A DNA stretch of 64,000 nucleotides from Farysia itapuensis (taxonomy: Eukaryota; Basidiomycota; Ustilaginomycetes; Ustilaginales; Ustilaginaceae): the NCBI GenBank assembly GCA_023212645.1, contig JALBYC010000009.1, positions 310,001 through 374,000 on the forward strand, given 5' to 3'. Shown here one piece after another: positions 46,711 through 56,418 of the stretch. Every line of letters starts with the position of its first letter. Within the stretch, counting starts at the first letter, position 1. The translations under genes were made by a program, and so were the position numbers. Below the pieces are notes generated by a model. It had not been told where the DNA came from. It saw nothing but the letters and a program-made list of their open reading frames with translations, and searched no databases.

Positions 46711-48972
46711 TTACGCATGCAGCTGGCGCAGAAAGTGATCTAGATCGACAAGTATTGCTCGAGAACCCTGCTGGATGGTGGTAGGAGTGACTGGGGACTT
46801 AGCCGGTGACTCAAGAGACGAGTCGGACTGCACTTCCTCCTCGTCAAACAGGAATGGGTCGTTGACATAGCGACTGGAGGAGAGATGGTGGATGCATTCT
46901 CGAATCTCGGTGAGAGCGTCAGTCACCGTCAGGGCCAGTTTCGAGCAGCCTGTTTGGGTGGCGTTCTGAAGAACCAGACTATGTAGATCGTCGAGAAGGT
47001 CAAGAATATCAAGCGCGACGTGAAGAATCAGATCGGTTCGGAGTGGTCCTTCTTGCTGAGCGCTGACCAGGGCGTGAGCTTCACAGGCGAGCCAAAATCG
47101 GCATCGAAGCAGCTGCCTTGCCAAGTCGAGAAGCACTACTTCTGTTGCCGAAGGGTCCGCGGAGGTAGGCTGAAGAGAAGCCAAAGAGTCGTGCATTTGA
47201 ATCGCCGATGCAGCTGTCAAGTGCTCGCAAGTCGCGAATTTGCAGCGACCCTCAAGACATGGAATGAGATGCTCGTACTTGCGGCTAAAGGTATCGAACA
47301 CGGTTGGAAAGCCCAGTTGGACCAGAATATTTGACGATTTGCCGTGGTCTTCGGACTTGACGCGCTTGCGACTGGGCGCTGGCTCGAGACTTGCAGATCG
47401 CTTGCGAGAGTTTGGCGCAGCTATCATTTTCGGCCAAGGCTGGTGCTGAAGTTGACAGAGATAACCAGGTCTGTGCTTTGCCCACCACTGCTCAGCACGA
47501 ACAAGCAGGATCCATACCCTGACGCAGCGTTGGTGCAAATCGTCCTTCTCTTCCCGAGTGTGGTGGTGGCTGATGGACGCGAAAGAGTCACACTCGAGCG
47601 CTTGCAGCCCCAAGCTATCTAATTTCATAAGCTTGGCCAGCGTCACGGCCTCTGAGAAGCGGAAGAAACTAGCTTGCTCCCATTTGTTACCGGCTTCAGG
47701 TGCAGAATGTAACGCGTACAGCACAATCGAAATGAGAAAGCTCGTCATGACGCTCTCCAGCGTCGGCTGTTCACCGAACGACGTCGTGCCCTCCGACAGG
47801 GACCGGAGCGCCAGAGCATCTGCTATCATGGATATAGCTTCTGCCGACTGCTTCGGCTTCAGAGACGAACTTGACAGCGTTGGCATGACAAATGGACACG
47901 CCAGCTGAGTCGACACTTTGTCGATCTGTGCAACCGTACGCTTTGCTCCTTTGCGAGGAGGATCTGGAATGGTAGGAGCTTCGATGCGTACTTGCAAAAG
48001 ACCGAGAATCGACATGCTCAGTGCAAGGGCTGCAAAAGCAGGATCGTGTGTGTGAACTTTGCGACCGAGACGCGGATACACATAGGCACGCGGGTAAATG
48101 TCGGCACATAAAGGCTGGTAGAGCCGTTCGAAGAACACGGCCGTTCGCTTAGTCAATTTGAGTATATCGAGATGTTCACTCTGGTTTGCGGGTGTCGACT
48201 GACTGCGTTTTGGAAGAAGAGTCAGCGCTTTGCTGGCAGAAAGCGGACTTGGATCTCTGCGCAAACAGGTAGGTTCTGTGAGCCCAAGACTGTCAAAGAT
48301 TTGGTCAGCCCAAGCTTTCTGCATGTGCTGCTGTTGTTGACACTGTTTGGCACGGACGGCTGCCTTGGAAACATGTTGCGGATCCCAGTCCATCTCCTCG
48401 GCAAGTGTACTGAGCAAATCCAAACCAGCTGGCGGCTCTGCAAAATTGGCCGAAGCCGAAGACGAGGACGACAGACTGTCTGAGTGAACCAAGTCCGGCA
48501 TACCCAAGTCCGGGATTGGCAAGGTTGATGGCGGAAATGACGACGTTGATACCGAGAGCAGCTCCGAGAAGGCTGAGTGAGTATCAGAGACGGGCGCCTG
48601 CGAATGCAACAGGGTGTGGAAGGACGAAGCAAAGGTGAAGATCGACGTTGGTGGCATCTGCTGATCTTCTACTGTAAAGGTTCTCGAGCGAGAGACACAG
48701 CTGGAATCAGTAACGGTGCGAGAACGTGGCACTGCTTCTTCTGTGGCTCCAGCTAGCGTTGGCGAATTGTTTATTGAATCGTTTGGTGATGCTGGCAAGC
48801 GTGACGAAGGCGAGGCGGCAGGCTCGCCGTGTCTCTGTCTCGAGCTAGAATGTTTGACCATCAATGACTTTCGAGCCGGAATGCCATGTGCGGATAGACA
48901 GCTGGAAATGACCGAATTTGGCTTGACTCTGCTGGGCCCGCCCACAGACACAGGAGATTGTACCGATAGCAT
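46711..48972 (-). CDS. fungal-specific transcription-factor-domain (MHR) protein lacking a zinc cluster
   Basis: The 753-aa protein has a Ser/Pro-rich N-terminal third of about 240 residues. A region with the helical pattern of the fungal middle homology region follows: FFERLYQPLCADIYPRAYVYP, DPAFAALALSMSILGLLQ, TSFLISIVLYALHS, FFRFSEAVTLAKLMKLDSLG and RCVRVWILLVRAEQWW. A basic KRSASLEPAPSRKRVKSED stretch may be a nuclear signal. No Cys6 zinc cluster is present in the frame or visible upstream. It may regulate through partners or have lost its DNA-binding exon. The start is the first ATG with protein-like sequence (MLSVQSPVSVGG); the open frame extends further upstream. It is single-exon. Confidence 0.68.
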   Translation of the reverse strand: MLSVQSPVSVGGPSRVKPNSVISSCLSAHGIPARKSLMVKHSSSRQRHGEPAASPSSRLPASPNDSINNSPTLAGATEEAVPRSRTVTDSSCVSRSRTFTVEDQQMPPTSIFTFASSFHTLLHSQAPVSDTHSAFSELLSVSTSSFPPSTLPIPDLGMPDLVHSDSLSSSSSASANFAEPPAGLDLLSTLAEEMDWDPQHVSKAAVRAKQCQQQQHMQKAWADQIFDSLGLTEPTCLRRDPSPLSASKALTLLPKRSQSTPANQSEHLDILKLTKRTAVFFERLYQPLCADIYPRAYVYPRLGRKVHTHDPAFAALALSMSILGLLQVRIEAPTIPDPPRKGAKRTVAQIDKVSTQLACPFVMPTLSSSSLKPKQSAEAISMIADALALRSLSEGTTSFGEQPTLESVMTSFLISIVLYALHSAPEAGNKWEQASFFRFSEAVTLAKLMKLDSLGLQALECDSFASISHHHTREEKDDLHQRCVRVWILLVRAEQWWAKHRPGYLCQLQHQPWPKMIAAPNSRKRSASLEPAPSRKRVKSEDHGKSSNILVQLGFPTVFDTFSRKYEHLIPCLEGRCKFATCEHLTAASAIQMHDSLASLQPTSADPSATEVVLLDLARQLLRCRFWLACEAHALVSAQQEGPLRTDLILHVALDILDLLDDLHSLVLQNATQTGCSKLALTVTDALTEIRECIHHLSSSRYVNDPFLFDEEEVQSDSSLESPAKSPVTPTTIQQGSRAILVDLDHFLRQLHA

Positions 48973-49532
48973 TTTGAACAACCAACACGATGTAGCAGAA
49001 AAGGGTCGGAGCGCTTGCACGACGGCGAGAGCGAACGTGTGGTTGCGCGGAAGGAGATGAAGGTAGCAAATGAATGGGCATTCGCAACGAGTGGTGGGGA
49101 TGTCTGGACCAGAGCACGGTGCGGGGGATCTTTCCGAGCGCACAACGGCCCTGGCCGCCCACGGAGCGTGAGTGCCTGCTTGACACGAGCGAGGGGGGCC
49201 CAACGTCGAACGGCGTGGACCGAAGCAGACACCGAGCCAACCCCGCGATTTCTTCAGTTTGAGCTGGCTCACCGGCAAATTTTCTGTCCGCCTTCTATTT
49301 TTTCTTCTCTCCAGAAAGCCGGTCGACACCACGTTCATCCGATTGCCATCTGCTCTGCATCAGTTTGCGCGCATCCTTGATTCGTTTATGCTGCGGAAAA
49401 CTGAGCGAGCGCTATCGGTCATCTATCTATAGCAAACTACACCCGGTCAGCCGGCTAATTCGAATTCACCGGTCGGGTTTCATTTCGGTGCAAGTTCGGG
49501 AAGAACCAAATGGGGACCTGAATGACTAATGA
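48973..49532. other. intergenic region, no gene seen
   Basis: This includes the promoter of the MHR protein gene and the 3' flank of TUM1. Part is open in both strands' frames but lacks recognisable motifs. Confidence 0.45.
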
Positions 49533-50570
49533 TTAGGTGTTTTTGTCAATTGGCACTCCCTCTTGTTCACGAGAAGCCCAGCCCATCCAGCTCTCGTCGT
49601 AGACACTGCTCTGTACGCCGATTTCTTGCAAGGCAAGCCAGATGCATGCAGCAGTCATGCCAGATCCGCACGTGTTGGTTGCTGCCAGTTCGCCTCCACT
49701 CGATGCTTGCCGCAATTTGTCGAGCGCTTCCATTCCGCCCACTGCGTCGCTGAATGTTCTCCACAACTCGATCTGATCCTTGAGGACTGTGTACGACGAC
49801 TTGCCGTCCTGTGACTTGACCGTTTTGAGCAAGCTCGGAAAGGGAAGGGAGAGACTGTGCGGGATGTGGCCGGAGGACAATCCTGGCCTGGGCTCTGGGT
49901 CTGTGCCGTCGAATCGTCCCTTGGAGCGAGCATCAAATACGGTCTGACTTCGAGCACCCATCTTGGCGTTGGCGACCATTTCGTCGAATGAGCGCACGAT
50001 ACCATCCTCCAGCACTGGCTCTGGGTACGACTTGGGTTGGTGCTGTGCTGGCGGCTCGGACTCTGTGGGAAGACCATGGTCAATCCACGCTGGTAGTCCA
50101 CCGTTAAGCACAGAGACTTTGGCGTGACCAAAAGCTTTGAATGTGAATGCTGTTCTTGGCGCTGAAAACACGCCGTGCGTATCGTAGACAACCACATGTG
50201 TATCAATGTCGATGCCGTGCATACCTGCAGCCTGTGCGAACACCTGCGGTGACGGCATCATGTGAGGCAGATTACGAACGCTTTCACCTCTTGTTGCCAC
50301 CTGGTCTACATCCCAAAAAGAGGCGTGGGGCAGTCGAGGTCCTTTCTGGAACTCGCTCGCTGCATTGCGTGGCGGCTGTGTGTTGGGCATGAACCAGGTT
50401 GCATCCAACACTCGGACCGGACTTTGCTCTTCCAGCAATGCGGCAAGCTTTTTCGGCGTCACGACCAGTGGGACTGGGGACGGTCGGACCGTGTTACTCA
50501 TCATGCGTCGTGAGCACGGCTGTAGAGTGGCCGCGGTCCGGACAGATGGCCAAAGTCGGGTGCGTGACAT
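49533..50570 (-). CDS. TUM1: mercaptopyruvate/thiosulfate sulfurtransferase (TUM1, rhodanese)
   Basis: The 345-aa product has two rhodanese domains. The first contains VRVLDATWFMPN and HASFWDVDQVATRGES. The second contains VFDARSKGRFDGTDPEPRPG and GHIPHSLSLPF, then the active-site loop NTCGSGMTAACIWLA with the catalytic Cys. CGSGMTA is the loop of the mercaptopyruvate sulfurtransferase/Tum1 group, which passes sulfur to Uba4-Urm1 for tRNA thiolation. The N terminus (MSRTRLWPSVRTAATLQPCSRR) looks like a mitochondrial presequence; a second start at MMSNTVRP would give a cytosolic form. The DNA transposon is inserted 109-117 bp upstream of the start codon. Confidence 0.92.
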   Translation of the reverse strand: MSRTRLWPSVRTAATLQPCSRRMMSNTVRPSPVPLVVTPKKLAALLEEQSPVRVLDATWFMPNTQPPRNAASEFQKGPRLPHASFWDVDQVATRGESVRNLPHMMPSPQVFAQAAGMHGIDIDTHVVVYDTHGVFSAPRTAFTFKAFGHAKVSVLNGGLPAWIDHGLPTESEPPAQHQPKSYPEPVLEDGIVRSFDEMVANAKMGARSQTVFDARSKGRFDGTDPEPRPGLSSGHIPHSLSLPFPSLLKTVKSQDGKSSYTVLKDQIELWRTFSDAVGGMEALDKLRQASSGGELAATNTCGSGMTAACIWLALQEIGVQSSVYDESWMGWASREQEGVPIDKNT

Positions 50571-50678
50571 GGTTTTGGAAGGGCAACTACACTCTCAAAC
50601 AGTCAGACCGTTCGCCCAAGCGCTAAGCGCGCAGCGGCGCAGCAAATAAAAATGGTGTCAGATCGACCAGCCCTTCCG

Positions 50679-50686
50679 GAAAACTC
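50679..50686. repeat. left target-site duplication of the transposon
   Basis: GAAAACTC sits directly outside the left inverted repeat and recurs directly outside the right one (56748-56755). It is 8 bp if the final G of the right terminus is counted as flank, 7 bp (AAAACTC) if the two termini are taken as symmetrical. Confidence 0.85.
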
Positions 50687-50700
50687 CACAATGAAAAATC
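50687..50700 (+). repeat. left terminal inverted repeat
   Basis: CACAATGAAAAATC pairs with the right end in inverted orientation with two mismatches. Confidence 0.82.
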
Positions 50701-50704
50701 GGAA

Positions 50705-50923
50705 CCGACAAAATTCCGACAAAATACCGACAAAATGACTTTTTTGAAAAGTCGGTCTCAGATCCAAATGCCGGACCGACAAGAGTCGAAAAAATACCGA
50801 CAAATGGTACCGACATCGAACCGACAAAGGCCCACAATACCGACAAAATACCGACAATAGGTACCGACAACGGGTACCGACATCAGACCGACAAAGACAC
50901 AAAGTACCGACAAACAACCGACA
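50705..50923 (+). repeat. left subterminal CCGACA array (14 copies)
   Basis: CCGACA starts at 50705, 50716, 50727, 50776, 50797, 50810, 50821, 50840, 50851, 50864, 50877, 50888, 50907 and 50918, usually followed by A/AA and often preceded by TA. Steps of 11 bp recur (six of thirteen), placing neighbouring motifs about one helical turn apart. These are candidate binding sites for an element-encoded protein. Confidence 0.9.
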
Positions 50924-51061
50924 AATATTGGACTCTCAATCAGCCAGCCTGAGCACGTATACGGATCACAGCCGCACAAATTTGTATGCATCTACACAGA
51001 TTGCGCTGGGACAACGGGGCGGACTGGGCGCGCTTGGCGACGCGGGCGAAAGACGACGAGA

Positions 51062-52845
51062 CTAAGACTTCGAGGACCTGCAAAGGGTGGAATATAGCTG
51101 TTAGTCACAGCTCGCTCGCTGGCAAATACCATATCTTTCTGGGCGTACTTACCTTTTCCTCTTGCTTTGCACGATCCTGGAGGTAGTCCGGGGCCCGGGA
51201 GTGTCGCGAGTGTTGGCCGCGGTGCTCGTGTTGTTGGGCCTTGTTCCTCGCAACAACTTCAGGAGGAGAGGCTTGGTAAGGTCAGTGATGTGACTGCCTA
51301 CCAAAGGATCGCCTTTGCCCCCGAGCTCCTCGACTTGCCATGCCGCGACCAGGTACGCGGTCAGCAGTACCTGGAAGCAGCGGGCCGCGTTCGCCTTGCT
51401 CCCGAATGCGACTCGGTCCCCCAGCGCCTCCAGCCGGTCGACTGAGGGCCAAGACCACAGAGCATCGTGTGCGAAAGTCACGCCACGGTTGTCGTCGGTC
51501 GTGTCGAACACCTCGTTGGCCCTCTCGAGGCCTTGCATCCAGGCCTCGAGTTCGGGGGCGGCGTCGCCCGCCCAAATCTCCTCTCCGCTATCCCTGGCCT
51601 CTCGTAGGAAGCCGGCCAAGGTCGATTGGCCAGGGAAGCGGGTGAAGAGGTCGCCACATTGCACGTGCTCCGCAAGCACACGGACTGTGGACATTGAGAC
51701 CACAAAGTTGAACAGGTAATGTAAGTTGGATTGTGACAGGTATTTCCGAAGCCATGGGCGTACTTACAGTCGGGTGTCAATTTCCTTTTTAGGTCCAGCA
51801 AGATCAGTGTCTGTCTTTGCTGCAGTTGAGAGTTAGAGCTCTCAGCATCGTGGCGTGGGCCAGGCGCACTGGTTGAAGCAGGTATTGACTCCTTCCCTTT
51901 GCCTTTGCATGTGGCATTGGCCTTCGCCTTGCCCTTGTCCTTCTTTTCGGCCTGACTCTTTGCCTTGCCCTTGCCTTTGCTCTGGGTCTCAAGTTGCAAG
52001 ACAGCAGGGTCCTGGGGCGGGTGTTCGACAGCAGGTGCCTGGGGTGGGTGTTCGACAGCAGGTGCCTGGGGCGGGTGTTCGACAGCAGGTGCCTGGGGTG
52101 GGTGTTCGACAGCAGGTGCCTGGGCTGGTTGTTCGACAGCAGGTGCCTGGGCTGGTTGTTCGACAGCAGGTGCCCGGAGCCGGCGTTCGCGCAGCTTGTT
52201 TCCGTCCCGGAAGTGCCGCTGCAGGAGGCATCGTGCCTTCCAGCCATCCTCAGCCCAGGATACTTCGAGGCAGCGCTCTTCGAGCTCGTTCAGTGCCAAC
52301 ATCAGTGCCACATTGTGGTTCTTGTGCAAGTAATTGTACGTTGGCCGCGTCACCGAAGTTTCGTGCCGGATGCTTAGGAGCAGGGTGTGTCCCACGGACT
52401 TGACAGTCCGGCGGATCGACCGAAGACGCGTCTTGCCTTCGGCAGTGTCTCGTAGGAAATTGCCATCAGTATCGACGAGGATGAGTTCACTGGTCCATTG
52501 CGCCATTGGCTTCTTGTATCTCTGTTCCGCTTCGCTCAGGTAGTACATGCATTTCTGCTTTTCAGCCTCCGACAGCGTGCTATGTTGTCGAGCAGCGGTG
52601 CGGTGCGTTGCAATTTGCTGGCGTAAGGATTCCAGTTGCTGGGTAAGCTGTTCCTTTTCATGGGCCCAAGCTTGGGAGCTTTGGTTGGCCTTCTCGGTCA
52701 TGTCTTGCAGGTTCTTTTCGAGGGAGGAGTTTTCGGCAGCTTTGATGGTAAGCTTTGACTCCAACAGGTCAATTTTCGTGTTTCGCAATTCCAAATCCTT
52801 GTGCAGGAGCTGCAGGTCGCTAGCTGAGTTTTGACAATCTGTCAT
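51062..52845 (-). CDS. transposon second protein: coiled coil plus 9-residue repeats (TnpA-like candidate)
   Basis: The model is exons 51768-52845, 51153-51684 and 51062-51077, with introns of 83 and 75 nt (GTAAGT donors, CACAG and TTGCAG acceptors, a CTAAC branch in the second). It gives about 541 aa; if the last intron is retained, the protein stops at 51149. The N-terminal 120 residues form a coiled coil (LLHKDLELRNTKIDLLESKL, EKEQLTQQLESLRQQIA). A conserved-looking domain follows (KKPMAQWTSELILVDTDGNF, RSVGHTLLL-like region, LEVSWAEDGWKARCLLQRHF). Next are six APAVE[HQ]PPQ-type repeats, a Lys/Gly-rich basic stretch (QSKGKGKAKSQAEKKDKGK), and a C-terminal domain (LAEHVQCGDLFTRFPGQS). I recognise no family. 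By position it is the counterpart of En/Spm TnpA and may bind the CCGACA arrays. Confidence 0.7.
51078..51152 (-). other. probable intron 2 of the transposon second gene
   Basis: Donor GTAAGT overlaps the TAA that would otherwise end the frame. A perfect CTAAC branch site and TTTGCAG acceptor lie 75 nt on. Only 16 coding bases follow. Confidence 0.6.
51685..51767 (-). other. intron 1 of the transposon second gene
   Basis: This 83-nt intron has donor GTAAGT and acceptor TCCACAG. It joins KLTPD to FRVLAEHV. Confidence 0.8.
52013..52175. repeat. 27-bp tandem repeat, about six copies
   Basis: The minus-strand unit encodes APAVEHPPQ or APAVEQPAQ. Adjacent copies are almost identical, which suggests recent expansion by slippage or unequal exchange. 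Confidence 0.9.
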
Positions 52846-52942
52846 TTTGCGGAAAATTTAAGCGGGGGCTTGTTGAAGTGGTGGTGTGCTTGGGGAACGG
52901 CGTTGATCAGTCTGCGTGAATGGTAGTCGTGAATGTGGCAAA

Positions 52943-53003
52943 GGGACTCAGCTGAGACCCCTCAGGTGAGGGACTTAGCTGAGAGACTTAGCTGAGGGAC
53001 TTA
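52943..53003. repeat. 13-14-bp tandem repeat in the transposon spacer
   Basis: About four degenerate copies of GGGACTTAGCTGAG lie roughly 100-160 bp upstream of the second-protein start codon. The core AGCTGAG/CTCAGCT is partly palindromic (CTCAGCTGAG). Confidence 0.75.
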
Positions 53004-53029
53004 AAGTTAAGCTTCCTACCGAAAGGACG

Positions 53030-53057
53030 CGTGACTACGCGCGCGCATATAGTCACG
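53030..53057. other. 8-bp inverted repeat with CG-alternating loop
   Basis: CGTGACTA and TAGTCACG are exact reverse complements around CGCGCGCGCATA, within the transposon spacer. Confidence 0.6.
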
Positions 53058-53190
53058 TCGCGAACTGTTCAGTTAACGGCTTGGCCGACAGATTCTGCTA
53101 ATCGATAAGTGGGCGGGACGTGCAATTACTGACTATAGTAGCGCTAGATGTGCTGAAGGTCGAGGGAGGTGACGTGTCAACGACATCTAC

Positions 53191-56100
53191 TTAGTAGTCT
53201 ACTTCCTCTTCTGCAGTCGTTTGCCATACGTTTTCGGGTTGTTCGAGAGTAGCAACAAACTTGAGACAGTGAAAAAGGTAAGAGACGCCTCTGACTTGGT
53301 AAAGACCCAGCAGTTCCTTGATCTGGTCAACACGCAGGACAACGCGTTCGGTTTCAGGGCCGACTTTGACGTAGTCAAGACATCTCTCGCAGTTGACGTA
53401 CTTCTGCATCAAAACAAGTGGAGAGCAAATGTTCCGCGAGTCGACCATAAACTGAATCGCTTGTCCGTATATGTCATGGCCGAAATCGTCTTGCGCCTGT
53501 AGTATATATAGCAAAGCGTAGCGTTAGGTATGCTATACAGTCACAGAGTCCTACATTCCATCTCGAATTACCCTTATGATCGAGCTCTGTCTTGCCTGCT
53601 CTTTACGAGACGTTCGGACACCAGTTATCGTGACACCAGACTCGAGGGTGTGTTTGCCGAACAGGTTTACGGAAGCAACAGGCACGTCCAGCGCAGCCAA
53701 GGCATCTGTCACCGCTTGCTCATCCTCGAGGGTTAGATCTCGACTAAGATGGCTGGGAAGTTTTGTACTGAAGCGGGCGGAAGTCTCTCGATCGGTAGTT
53801 TCTTGAGGATATAGCCAATTAATCAGCTTTACAGCCTCTCGTTGAAACAGGCGGTTGCTCAGTGTCTTGTAGTCAAGTTTGGACCATCCTTGCCTGGACT
53901 TGAGCAGCCCTATCTCCCTCTCGCAACAGGCCTGTGACGTGATTCTTACGCTCCCATGTGACTTCATATAGTCCTGAAGGTGCAGAAGATAGTGAAGGGA
54001 GATTGTTGCCCTTTTCACCCTAGAAAGATCGTCTCCAACGTACAGGCGCTCGAACTCCTTGCAAAATGCGCTGAAGTGCGAGTGCATCTCTGCGAGATCT
54101 TCGTGAGACAAGCCTTCGACGCAAAGGGCCAGCTTCATGCCTAATCTCAGACGGTGCAGCATACGGCTAACTTCGTATGGAGCTCCAATCTCAAGCAGAA
54201 ATGCACCTAGGTGATAGTACATGACCGTTGATAGCTCGGAAGCCCTGTATGCTGAGTCAAGACACACGGCAGGGTCTCGAGGCGTGCCCGTGACAAAGGC
54301 GACGGGAAGTCCGCTTTTGTTGTCCACGACCGAGCGACCGAACTCTTCCCATATAGTCGGGGGCAAAGAATAGCCGTCACCAGGAAGACATTCCTTGATG
54401 GTCTTGAGCACTAATTGGGGGATATTGAGACCACTTAAGTGGAATATGTCCAAAGGGAAGAAGGCGGGAAAGGAAAAGGTGTCGAGATTGTGAAACACAG
54501 ATCGTCCTTTGATCCCGTACGTGGTGATGTATGCATCTTTGATCTCAGCATCATCAGCCGCTTCGATTTGATCCACTCGAAATCGGTAATCTCGATCGCT
54601 GCGCAAGGGAAGATTGAAGGGATCGTAGTCTGCGATCCGCCAAGAGTTAATTGATTCGCCAACCTCATCAATTAACGTGTCCGCTTGGTCGGGAGTGCGC
54701 AAGGGAAAGTAAGATTGTGTTGATACCACACCCTTTGCTCCGGTGATCTCGCACACACGGCAGCCCCTGAATCCGTTCGTGCCGGTGAGCTTGGACAATT
54801 TTGATGAAGCAGGTTGGTCTGCGCAGACACCCAAAACTCGGGCTCGCAACATGAACATTGACTCTTTGGCTGGATCCCAGGTAGGAAAGCCTGGGCCTGT
54901 TATCTCTTCAACTATTGGCAGTAGGAAAGAGTCCAGATCGACAGGAGATTTCGGGCCAGGAATAATGGTAATTAGCATTGTCTCGGAAGCCTTGAACCGC
55001 TTCTCTGGGCTCAAATTCAGCCGTGTTGCAAGCACAAGCCAGCCACTGGAGGGCTTCCCGTCCTTCCATTCCGCAGCATCGAGGGAAAGGAACAGGAATT
55101 CATCCCTTGGGTCGCTGTCACCATTGGCATTTTCGTAAAGCCAGGCAGCAACATCACCATCCGGAAAGTCCTTGAAGAGATGATGGGGGGTGTTTCGCGT
55201 CGTCTGAGCCTTGGACGTGGCCGTCGAACGGTACGCGGCGTCGTGAAGTTGACCATGTGCAAGCTTGGCGCTGATTCGCGGCAGGACAGGCAGAAAGGAG
55301 AAGCGCGCCCTTGCTTCGCGCTTTTGAGTGTACCTGGGCAAGCCACAAATGGTCGAACCCCTCCGAGCTGGACAGTGGTCCAGCTCCGCATACAGTCCAG
55401 TGTAGGCAATGCACGAATTAGAGCACATGTCGATTTCGATGGCGCCTAGACCGGTGACCTCTCGAACAAGCTGGGTCGCCTTGTAAAGTGATCTTAATTG
55501 TAGCTTGTCGTTGAAACGGTTCCAAAGGGCGCGCTGACGGCGGTAAGAAGCCTCAGAGTGTTTGCCCTCGGCCCAATATCGATAATTCTGTAAGTCAGCT
55601 TCTTCCTCTCTTGTGAGAGATGCCGCTTTATCTCCAGCTCTAGGAACGGCGGCCGATGTGAGAGCCTGTAGCACCTGCCTTTGCACTGGCAATGGCGAGA
55701 CGTCGTCATCTGATCCGAGACTTGCATCGAATTGGTCCTGTTCTAGATTTTCTTCAGCGATAGGTAGCACAAAGATGCTTTCTTCTTCTACTTCGCCTGG
55801 ATCTACATGGTCCATGCTTTCTTGCTCTGCCTGATCTGTGCTCGCTTCGTCCATGCTCGCTTCGTCCATGCTCGCTTCGTCCATGCTCGCTTTGTCCATG
55901 CTCGCTTCGTCCATGCTTGCTTCGTCCATGCTTTCTTCGTCCAAGCTTTCTTCGCTCATGCTTTCTTCGCTCATGCTTTCTTCGCTCACGCTTTCGTGTC
56001 CTGCTTCGCTCAGACACATATCGTGCATGCTTTGTTGTTCGACTTCGCTCGACTCTGCCGCGTCCATGACTCGCTCACGCACGAAGTTGTCTCCTCTGCC

Positions 56101-56418
56101 CGAAAAGCCTGTTTGAAAGATGTCACCAGGAGGGACGTCAAGGAGAATGGACGCGAAACCCAACGTGTGTAGTCTCTACTTACCTGCAAGCCCTTTGGCT
56201 AATAACGTGGCCATAATCTCTTCGTTCAGATACATGCCGGCGTCGTTGGACTGGAGACAAAACTTTAGCCTCTTCAGCTCGATTGGATCATGCGTCGTTT
56301 GCATTAAGTGACGATCATGGCGAACATGACTGCGTCTGGTCTCTGGGTGTACGCTTCTGCCTCTTCCGCACTTGGAGCAGAAACAGTCAACACGTTTCGA
56401 CGCCGTGGAGTCAGTCAT
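53191..56418 (-). CDS. Tnp2/EnSpm-type transposase (three exons)
   Basis: The model is exons 56184-56418, 53572-56108 and 53191-53496, with two 75-nt introns (donors GTAAGT and GTAATT; acceptors AACAG and CTACAG). It gives 1,025 aa. Residues 10-30 form a Cys/His cluster (CFCSKC, HVRHDRH). About residues 117-170 are ten acidic pentapeptide repeats of the MDEAS type. The Tnp2 core follows: AEGKHSEASYRRQ, LDHCPARRGSTICGLPRY, FLSLDAAEWKD (D about 422), LITIIPGPKSPVDLDSFLLP, RVLGVCADQPAS, GFRGCRVC, PLDIFHLSGLNIPQLV (D about 632) and ACCEREIGLLKSRQG (E about 808). The last three acidic positions can form the DDE triad. Exon 3 supplies DIYGQAIQFMV to the C terminus. It probably cuts and joins the element ends; its promoter lies in the right-hand CCGACA array. 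Confidence 0.85.
53497..53571 (-). other. intron 2 of the transposase gene
   Basis: This 75-nt, phase-0 intron has donor GTAATT, a CTAAC branch site and acceptor CTACAG. Confidence 0.75.
55846..55998. repeat. 15-bp tandem repeats encoding acidic pentapeptides
   Basis: About ten 15-bp units (minus strand MDEAS, MSEES, LDEES, MDKAS) sit in the N-terminal part of the transposase. Confidence 0.9.
56109..56183 (-). other. intron 1 of the transposase gene
   Basis: This 75-nt intron has donor GTAAGT and acceptor AAACAG. It joins AKGLA to GFSGRGDN across a split Gly codon. Confidence 0.8.

Larger units (their letters stand above)
52846..53190. promoter_or_regulatory. internal spacer between the two transposon genes
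   Basis: This is the promoter region of the second protein and the 3' flank of the transposase. It holds a GGACTTAGCTGAG tandem repeat (52943-53003) and an 8-bp inverted repeat around CG-alternating DNA (53030-53057). Confidence 0.5.

Noticed and set aside
50585..50610. CACTC words near the TUM1 start as possible CACTA-type left terminus
   Set aside because: There is no matching inverted terminus or target-site duplication on the right. The CACAATGA end has both.
50705..50923. CRISPR-like array
   Set aside because: The repeats are 6-13 bp with irregular 11-49 bp steps, in a eukaryotic transposon end. There are no spacers of uniform size and no cas genes.
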